Of a DNA stretch of 64,000 bases, positions 58,568 to 64,000 are shown piece after piece. Within the stretch, counting starts at the first letter, position 1. Each line of letters begins with the position of its first letter. Source of the stretch: Tistlia sp040905785 (GTDB lineage: Bacteria; Pseudomonadota; Alphaproteobacteria; Kiloniellales; DSM-21159). The notes under the pieces are model-generated. The model did not search any database and was not told the DNA's origin. It saw nothing but the letters and a program-made list of their open reading frames with translations. The translations under genes were made by a program, and so were the position numbers. The stretch is taken from positions 24,589-88,588 of the forward strand of contig NZ_JBBDQW010000073.1 of NCBI RefSeq assembly GCF_040905785.1, read 5' to 3'.

Positions 58568-59188
58568 CTAATGCTGAAAGATGTCGGGCTCGGCCCAGCC
58601 TGCAAGGTCCAGCGCGGCGCGATGCGGCAGGAAATCGAAGCAGGCCCGGGCCAGCTCGCTGCGCCCCTCGCGCGCCAGCAGCGCATCGAAGCGCTCCTTG
58701 AGCGCGTGCAGGTGCAGCACGTCGCTGGCGGCGTAGGCCAGCTGCTCGCTGCTCAGCTCGACCGCGCCCCAATCGGAGGACTGCTGCTGCTTGGAGATCG
58801 CGACGCCGAGCAGGTCGCCGCAGAGATCCTTCAGGCCGTGGCGGTCGGTGTAGGTGCGGGTCATCTTGGAGGCGATCTTGGTGCAGTAGACCGGTGCCGT
58901 GACCACGCCCAGGTGGCGGCGCAGCATCGCCAGGTCGAAGCGCGCGAAGTGGAACAGCTTGAGGCGCTGCGGGTCGGACAGCAGGCGCCTCAGGTTGGGT
59001 GCCGCGTAGCCGGCGGCGCTGCCGATCGGGAATTGCACCAGGTGTGCCGAGCCGTCGCCGCTCGAGAGCTGGACCAGGCACAGCCGGTCGCGCCGCGGGT
59101 CGAGCCCCATGGTCTCGGTATCGACGGCGACGACCGCGCCCAGGTCGAGTTCCGCGGGAAGGTCGTCTCGGTGCAGCTGGACGGTCAC
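58568..59188 (-). CDS. Ribonuclease D family 3'-5' exonuclease
   Basis: 206 residues from GTG 59188 (VTVQLHRDDLPAEL), with GGAG 8 bases upstream; a longer reading to 59356 would cross the promoter. The DEDD exonuclease motifs are visible: VVAVDTETMGLDPRRDR (Exo I), KLFHFARFDLAML (Exo II), YAASDVLHLHALKERFD (Exo III). It lacks HRDC domains, as is common for the short alphaproteobacterial proteins upstream of lptC. It likely trims RNA 3' ends. Confidence 0.92.
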   Translation of the reverse strand: MTVQLHRDDLPAELDLGAVVAVDTETMGLDPRRDRLCLVQLSSGDGSAHLVQFPIGSAAGYAAPNLRRLLSDPQRLKLFHFARFDLAMLRRHLGVVTAPVYCTKIASKMTRTYTDRHGLKDLCGDLLGVAISKQQQSSDWGAVELSSEQLAYAASDVLHLHALKERFDALLAREGRSELARACFDFLPHRAALDLAGWAEPDIFQH

Positions 59189-59268
59189 TTGGGGGCTCCG
59201 GGACACTGGGCTGGCGGCTCGCGGCGGCCTCCGGGAGCCGCGGCGCGGACCCGCGCCGCAGGCCCGGC

Positions 59269-59296
59269 ACCTTAGCGCCCGCCTTTCGGGTGTCAA
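59269..59296 (-). promoter_or_regulatory. Promoter of the rnd-lptCAB unit
   Basis: On the minus strand TTGACA (59291-59296) and TAAGGT (59269-59274) are separated by 16 bp, about 80 bp before the GTG start. A TATATA at 59315-59320 might serve the divergent gene, but without a good -35. Confidence 0.7.
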
Positions 59297-59361
59297 CGTC
59301 GCGCCGCGCGATGCTATATAGCCGGCCGTCAGCGACAACAGGCCAGCGACGGGCACGGAAC

Positions 59362-60318
59362 ATGGCGGCAGGCACCATCACCATCTTCGGAGGCTCCGGC
59401 TTCATCGGACGCTACGTCGTCGCGCGTCTCGCCGACCGCGGCTGGACGATCCGCGTCGCGGTGCGCCAGCCCGAGCGCGCGAAGTTCCTGAAGCCGCTCG
59501 GCAACGTCGGCCAGATCGTACCGCTGCCCTGCACCCTGCTCGACGACGCCAGCGTCGCCGCCGCCCTGGCCGGCAGCGACGCGGTCATCAACCTCGTCGG
59601 CATCCTGCACGAGCAGGGCCGCCAGCGCTTCGACGCGGTCCAGGCCGAGGGCGCGGAGCGAGTCGCCCGGGCCGCCGCCGCCGCCGGCATCGAGCGCTTC
59701 CTGCAGGTCAGCGCGATCGGCGCCGACGAGAACTCGCCCTCCGCCTACGGCCGCAGCAAGGCGGCCGGCGAGGCGGCGGTGCGCCGGCACCTGCCGGGCG
59801 CCGTGATCGTCCGGCCGTCGATCGTCTTCGGGGCGGAGGACGATTTCTTCAACCGCTTCGCCTCGCTGGCGCGCTTCAGCCCGGTGCTACCGCTGATCGG
59901 CGGCGGCACGACCCGCTTCCAGCCGGTCTACGTCGGCGACGTCGCCGACGCCGTGGTTGCCGCCCTGGAGAGCCCGGCGAGCCGCGGGCGGACCTACGAG
60001 GTCGGCGGGCCGCAGGTCTACAGCTTCCGCGAGCTGATGGAGCTGATGCTGGGCGTGGTCCGGCGCCGGCGCCTGCTCCTGTCCCTGCCCTTCGGCCTCG
60101 CCCGCCTGCTGGCGCTGCCCCTGGGGCTGCTGCCGGCGCCGCCGCTGACCCGCGACCAGGTCGAGCTGCTGAAGCGCGACAACCTCGTCTCGGAGGGCGC
60201 CGAGGGCCTGGAGGCCTTCGGCATACGGCCGCACTCGGTCGAGGTCATCCTGCCGACCTACCTCGACCGCTACCGCGCCGGCGGCCGCTACAGCGAGCGC
60301 CTGCCGCGCAGCTCCTGA
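59362..60318 (+). CDS. Complex I NDUFA9-like NAD(P)-binding protein
   Basis: 318 residues of the atypical SDR family. N-terminal ITIFGGSGFIGRYVVARLADRG (NAD(P) motif with GGSGFIG), then VINLVGILHEQGRQRFDAVQ, and SAYGRSKAAGEAAVRR and VRPSIVFGAEDDFFNRFASLARFSP, closely matching the NDUFA9-like group. The C-terminal part is hydrophobic (LLLSLPFGLARLLALPLGLLP). Mitochondrial NDUFA9 is a complex I accessory subunit; bacterial relatives may associate with ubiquinone or complex I, but the role here is inferred. Convergent with uppP. Confidence 0.88.
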   Translation: MAAGTITIFGGSGFIGRYVVARLADRGWTIRVAVRQPERAKFLKPLGNVGQIVPLPCTLLDDASVAAALAGSDAVINLVGILHEQGRQRFDAVQAEGAERVARAAAAAGIERFLQVSAIGADENSPSAYGRSKAAGEAAVRRHLPGAVIVRPSIVFGAEDDFFNRFASLARFSPVLPLIGGGTTRFQPVYVGDVADAVVAALESPASRGRTYEVGGPQVYSFRELMELMLGVVRRRRLLLSLPFGLARLLALPLGLLPAPPLTRDQVELLKRDNLVSEGAEGLEAFGIRPHSVEVILPTYLDRYRAGGRYSERLPRSS

Positions 60319-60345
60319 GCGACCTTCGGTCCTAGTATCCGGACC

Positions 60346-61170
60346 CTAGAGATAGATCAGCGCGAGCAGGCCGGCGCCGAGCAGCAGGCGGTAGATCACG
60401 AAGGGCAGGAAGCTGGCGTGCTGCAGCCAACGCATCATCAGCACGATGGCGAGCAGCGCGGTCAGGAAGGCGAGCCCGGCCGCGCTCAGCATGTCGAGGC
60501 CGAGCGACAGGTCGCCGCTCTCGTAGAGGTCATTGCCGACCAGCAGGCCGGCGCCGGCGACCGCCGGGATCGCCAGCAGCAGCGAGAAGCGCGCCGCCTC
60601 GCGCCGCTCGTAACCCAGGAAGCGCGCCGCGGTCATGGTAATGCCGGCGCGGCTGGTGCCGGGGACCAGGGCCAGGACCTGGGCGCAACCGACGATCATC
60701 GCCGGGCCCAGGGTGATGTGCTCGAGGCGCCGGATCATCAGGCCCGTGCGGTCGGCCAGCCAGAGCAGCAGGGCGAAGCCGATGTTGGCCCAGGCGACGA
60801 CCTCGATGCCGCGCAGGTTGAGCCCGATCCAGTCCTTGGCCAGGAAGCCGACGACGACGACCGGCAGGGTCGCTGCGACCAGGTAGAGCGCGAGCAGGCC
60901 GTTGGCGTCGCGCCGCCCCTGGGCCAGCCGGAGCACGCCGCCCGACAGGCCCGCCAGGTCGCGCCAGAGGTAGCAGAGCACCGCGAGCAGCGTGCCGACG
61001 TGGACCGCGACGTCGAGGTCTAGGCGCTGGCTGCCGACGTAGGTCACGGCCGCGGGATCCAGCGCCGCCAGCGCCTCCCAGGTCAGCACCAGGTGGCCCG
61101 AGGAGCTGATCGGCAGGAATTCGGTGATGCCCTGCACGACGGCGAGCACCAGGATGTAGAGCAGCGGCAC
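60346..61170 (-). CDS. uppP: Undecaprenyl-diphosphatase
   Basis: 274 residues from GTG 61170 (VPLLYILVLAVVQG), which is the length of the family and avoids a polar 51-residue leader read from an upstream ATG. Motifs: VVQGITEFLPISSSGHLVLT (E-rich motif) and ALVPGTSRAGITMTAARFLG (PGxSRS-like). Eight membrane segments are apparent. It recycles undecaprenyl diphosphate for peptidoglycan and other wall polymers. 27 bp separate its stop from the convergent NDUFA9-like gene. Confidence 0.95.
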   Translation of the reverse strand: MPLLYILVLAVVQGITEFLPISSSGHLVLTWEALAALDPAAVTYVGSQRLDLDVAVHVGTLLAVLCYLWRDLAGLSGGVLRLAQGRRDANGLLALYLVAATLPVVVVGFLAKDWIGLNLRGIEVVAWANIGFALLLWLADRTGLMIRRLEHITLGPAMIVGCAQVLALVPGTSRAGITMTAARFLGYERREAARFSLLLAIPAVAGAGLLVGNDLYESGDLSLGLDMLSAAGLAFLTALLAIVLMMRWLQHASFLPFVIYRLLLGAGLLALIYL

Positions 61171-61502
61171 CGGAGATAACCCTTCGATCGAGCGGCCGGA
61201 CGAGGCCGGAGGCTGTATATCAACTGCCGCAGGCGTCGCTCCAGCTTTCCAATTGTCCCAATTCGGACCTAAACTCACGCAGGCCAACCGGCCATCCCCC
61301 GGCCATGCGCGCAGTCCGGGCATCTATACAGCGCAGACGAGACAGTATTGCTGTCCTATCGGCGGATTTGTTCTCGCCACCGACACATTTGGACGTTATA
61401 GAACGCGTCCCCGAGGGATTCCCGGCGGATCGACCGCGAGCCCAGGATCAGGACTGAAGGCCCGCTCCCGTGGGGAATGGGACAGGAGGAAGGCACCGAG
61501 GC
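61171..61502. promoter_or_regulatory. Intergenic region between divergent uppP and gltD
   Basis: 332 bp, AT-richer than the surroundings. It contains a small inverted repeat GACAG-TATTG-CTGTC at 61341-61355 and TATAGA at about 61398. AGGAGG lies about 15 bases before the gltD ATG. I see no gene and no promoter that I would call firmly. Confidence 0.5.
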
Positions 61503-62954
61503 ATGGCCAGCAGGATGCTGAAGTTCGTCAACGTGCAGCGGCAGATGCCCGACAAGCGGGGCGTCGAGGCGCGCGCCCACGACTTCGACGAGATCTACGG
61601 CGAGTTCGCGCCGCAGGATGCGGCCGAGCAGTCCGCCCGCTGCTCGCAGTGCGGCGTGCCCTTCTGCCAGGTTCACTGCCCGGTCCACAACAACATTCCC
61701 GACTGGCTGCTGCTGACCGCCGAGGGCCGTCTCGAGGAAGCCTACGAGGTCAGCCAGGCGACCAACAACTTCCCGGAGATCTGCGGGCGGATCTGCCCGC
61801 AGGACCGCCTGTGCGAGGGCAACTGCGTCATCGAGCAGTCGGGCCACGGCACGGTGACCATCGGCGCCGTCGAGAAATTCATCAACGACAACGCCTGGGA
61901 GCAGGGCTGGGTCAAGCCGGTCAAGCCGCTGCGCGAGCGCGTCGAGAGCGTCGGGATCGTCGGCGCCGGGCCGGGCGGCCTGGCCTGCGCCGAGCAGCTG
62001 CGCAAGCAGGGCTTCCAGGTCACGGTTTACGACCGCTACGACCGCATGGGCGGCCTGATGATCTATGGCATCCCCAACTTCAAGCTGGAGAAGGAGGTCG
62101 TCGAGCGGCGCACCCGGCTGCTGGCCGACGCCGGCGTCGAGTACGTCACCCAGTGCGAGGTCGGCCGCGACGTCGGCCTGCAGGAGCTGCGAGAGCGCCA
62201 CGCCGCCCTCCTGCTGGCGACCGGCGTCTACAAGGCGCGCGACATCAAGCTGCCGGGCGTCGGCCTGGACAACGTCTATCCGGCGCTCGACTTCCTGGTC
62301 GCCTCGAACCGCAAGGGCCTGGGCGACGTCGTGCCGGCCTACGAGGACGGCACGCTGAACGCCGAGGGCAAGGACGTCGTGGTGATCGGCGGCGGCGACA
62401 CCGCGATGGACTGCGTGCGCACCGCCGTGCGTCAGGGCGCCCGCTCGGTGAAGTGCCTCTACCGGCGCAACCGCCAGAACATGCCCGGCTCGCAGCGCGA
62501 GGTCGCCAACGCCGAGGAGGAGGGCGTCGAATTCGTCTGGCTCGCCGCGCCCGAAGCCTTCGACGGCGACACGGCGGTGAGCCGCGTGCGCGCCCAGCGG
62601 GTCCATCTGGGCGTGCCCGACGCGACCGGCAGGCAGGCGCCGCAGATCCTGCCCGACAGCAGCTTCGAGCTGCCCGCCGACATGGTCATCAAGGCGCTCG
62701 GCTTCGATCCCGAGGACCTGCCGGTGCTGTTCGACTGCCCGGAGCTGGAGACGACGCGCTGGGGCACCGTCAAGGTCCGCTATCCGAGCCTGGCGACCAG
62801 TCTGGAGGGCGTCTACGCGGCCGGCGACATCGTCCGCGGCGCCAGCCTCGTGGTCTGGGCGATCCGCGACGGCCGCGACGCCGCCGACTCGATCACGCGT
62901 TTCCTCGACGAGAAGGCGACCGCGACGGCCACCGCCGCCATCGCCGCCGACTAG
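61503..62954 (+). CDS. gltD: Glutamate synthase (NADPH) small subunit
   Basis: 483 residues from ATG 61503 (MASRMLKFVNVQRQMPDKRG). Cys clusters of the N-terminal Fe-S domain are present (CSQCGVPFCQVHCPVHNNIPDW and ICGRICPQDRLCEGNCV). The FAD site is VGIVGAGPGGLACAEQL and the NADPH site VVVIGGGDTAMDCVRTAVRQ, ending GVYAAGDIVRGASLVVWAIRDGRDAA. It passes electrons from NADPH to GltB, forming two glutamate from glutamine and 2-oxoglutarate. The order gltD, small exported gene, gltB is unusual. Confidence 0.97.
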   Translation: MASRMLKFVNVQRQMPDKRGVEARAHDFDEIYGEFAPQDAAEQSARCSQCGVPFCQVHCPVHNNIPDWLLLTAEGRLEEAYEVSQATNNFPEICGRICPQDRLCEGNCVIEQSGHGTVTIGAVEKFINDNAWEQGWVKPVKPLRERVESVGIVGAGPGGLACAEQLRKQGFQVTVYDRYDRMGGLMIYGIPNFKLEKEVVERRTRLLADAGVEYVTQCEVGRDVGLQELRERHAALLLATGVYKARDIKLPGVGLDNVYPALDFLVASNRKGLGDVVPAYEDGTLNAEGKDVVVIGGGDTAMDCVRTAVRQGARSVKCLYRRNRQNMPGSQREVANAEEEGVEFVWLAAPEAFDGDTAVSRVRAQRVHLGVPDATGRQAPQILPDSSFELPADMVIKALGFDPEDLPVLFDCPELETTRWGTVKVRYPSLATSLEGVYAAGDIVRGASLVVWAIRDGRDAADSITRFLDEKATATATAAIAAD

Positions 62955-62970
62955 CAGAAGGCCGCCGCCT

Positions 62971-63609
62971 GTGATGATCCCCCGATTCCTCGTCCGCCCG
63001 CTGCTGCCCGCGCTCCTGCCCGCGCTGCTGCTCGCCCTGCTGCTCGGTCTCGCGGCCGGCGCGCCGGCGCGCGCGCAGGAGCTGCGCCTGGCGGCGCCCG
63101 GCACCGCGGTCGAGTTCGACAACGGCGGCGTCTACCGCGCCTTCGCGATCGTCGGCGACCAGGTCTTCGTCAGAGAGGACACCGGCAACGACAAGACGAT
63201 CGTCCACGTGCTGCGCTACGGCCGCTTCGATACGCTGATTTTTCGGGACACCCGCCGCTCGGAGATCTACTTCACACAGGGCTCCGTCGAGGACATGCTG
63301 GCCGCGGCGCCCAACGTGCCTCTCGACATCGCCTACGAGGTCTATGAGGACAACCGCCTGACCTCGCGGGTCAATGGCGTCGCCCGGCGCGGCGAGCCGG
63401 CGGAGATCGAGGTGGGCGGGCGCCGCATGGCGACGCGGCCGCTGTCCCAGGATCTCTTCTTTTACGACCCCGACGGGACCTTTCAGCGGAACGTCAAGTA
63501 CAGTTATTTCTATTCCGAGGATTTCGGCCTGCCGCTGCGCATCGAATTCGAGGACGCCACCTCCGGCGAGCGGTTCGTCATCACCGCCACCGGCGTGACG
63601 CTGCCCTAG
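62971..63609 (+). CDS. Exported protein of unknown function between gltD and gltB
   Basis: 212 residues from GTG 62971 (or ATG 62974). Signal peptide with LLPALLPALLLALLLGLAAG and cleavage after ARA. The mature protein is beta-rich: VEFDNGGVYRAFAIVGDQVFVRED, YGRFDTLIFRDTRRSEIYF, RMATRPLSQDLFFYDPDG, then VKYSYFYSEDFGLPLRIEFED. No family recognised. It lies 16 bp after gltD and 89 bp before gltB, so it is probably cotranscribed; a periplasmic role is inferred. Confidence 0.75.
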   Translation: MMIPRFLVRPLLPALLPALLLALLLGLAAGAPARAQELRLAAPGTAVEFDNGGVYRAFAIVGDQVFVREDTGNDKTIVHVLRYGRFDTLIFRDTRRSEIYFTQGSVEDMLAAAPNVPLDIAYEVYEDNRLTSRVNGVARRGEPAEIEVGGRRMATRPLSQDLFFYDPDGTFQRNVKYSYFYSEDFGLPLRIEFEDATSGERFVITATGVTLP

Positions 63610-63698
63610 GAGTCCGGCCAGAGCCGCCCTGGGCCGATAGCGCCTGCGACCGCCGACCCCGGCCCGACGGCCGGGTCACCAGACCGGGAAAGCCGACC

Positions 63699-64000
63699 AT
63701 GTCCGTGATCGACCGCCGCCCCCAGCCGCAAACGCCGGCCCCCGCCCTCGGCGCCGTCGCGCGCGATCTCGCCCTGCAGGCCGCCGAGGCCGAGCGCCTC
63801 GGCCGCGAGGGCCTCTACGACCCGGCCGAGGAGCACGACGCCTGCGGCGTCGGTCTGGTCGTCTCGATCGACGGCCAGGCGCGCCGCGAGGTCGTCGAGA
63901 AGGGCATCGAGGCTCTCAAGGCGGTCTGGCACCGCGGCGCCGTCGACGCCGACGGCAAGACCGGCGACGGCGCCGGCATCCACGTCCAGATTCCGCAGGA
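63699..64000 (+). CDS. gltB: Glutamate synthase (NADPH) large subunit, N-terminal part only
   Basis: The frame starts at ATG 63699 and runs off the right edge (100 residues visible). The N-terminal nucleophile Cys appears in EEHDACGVGLVVSIDG, after a leader that is probably processed, and GDGAGIHVQIPQ matches the GltB glutaminase domain. The rest lies outside the window. Confidence 0.95.
   Translation, partial: MSVIDRRPQPQTPAPALGAVARDLALQAAEAERLGREGLYDPAEEHDACGVGLVVSIDGQARREVVEKGIEALKAVWHRGAVDADGKTGDGAGIHVQIPQ

Noticed and set aside
61171..61323. 51-residue N-terminal extension of uppP
   Set aside because: It is polar and does not fit the family; the GTG at 61170 gives the normal length.

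Overview
The window is very GC-rich, gene-dense DNA from an alphaproteobacterium. The conserved gene orders aroA-cmk-rpsA-ihfB and rnd-lptC-lptA-lptB-rpoN-hpf-ptsN, an Hsp20/DUF1150 pair, a TIGR02300 acidic protein and a class II-type AroA all point there. Rhodospirillales or a related order is my best guess; the species cannot be told from this sequence. No transposase, prophage or CRISPR array is visible.

Layout. Positions 1-7148 (minus strand) hold a housekeeping operon: aroA, cmk, rpsA, ihfB, a LapA-domain membrane protein, an ornithine cyclodeaminase-family enzyme and a TPR-sulfotransferase cut by the left edge. Positions 7344-10811 hold a TIGR02300 protein, tRNA-Ala(GGC) with a neat terminator, a membrane-anchored peptidoglycan-binding protein and two unknown proteins. 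Positions 10827-33282 (minus strand) are dominated by one 17.3-kb gene for a 5772-residue repetitive RTX adhesin. It is followed by its type I secretion genes (TolC-like outer-membrane protein, LapB-like ABC transporter, HlyD-like adaptor). The adhesin is preceded by an AT-richer regulatory region with a perfect inverted repeat.

Positions 33706-39950 hold two small overlapping genes, a MarR regulator, and a divergent catabolic operon: homogentisate-dioxygenase-like, fumarylacetoacetase-like, MBL-fold, FAD monooxygenase and DUF2783. A 16-bp palindrome lies between the -35 and -10 boxes of the operon promoter. A secreted Cys-rich protein and a PleC/DivJ-like histidine kinase follow.

Positions 41801-51825 are a corrinoid biosynthesis cluster. 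CbiX (His-rich tail, MxCxxC), CobL, CobI, CbiG-CobJ fusion and CobM lie behind a cobalamin riboswitch; CbiD-CobK run on the opposite strand; CobA and CobB/CbiA follow. CbiX, CbiD and CbiG without CobG, CobF or CobN suggest the cobalt-early (anaerobic-type) route. Positions 51926-61170 hold a heat-shock Hsp20 unit with an RpoH-like promoter, the ptsN/hpf/rpoN/lpt/rnd block, an NDUFA9-like reductase and uppP. The right end is gltD, a small exported protein and the start of gltB.

The least ordinary content is the giant adhesin locus. It contains a 1,040-bp direct repeat with no difference I could find between copies, a four-copy domain I do not recognise, and more than 25 short beta-strand repeats carrying an AAQADG motif.
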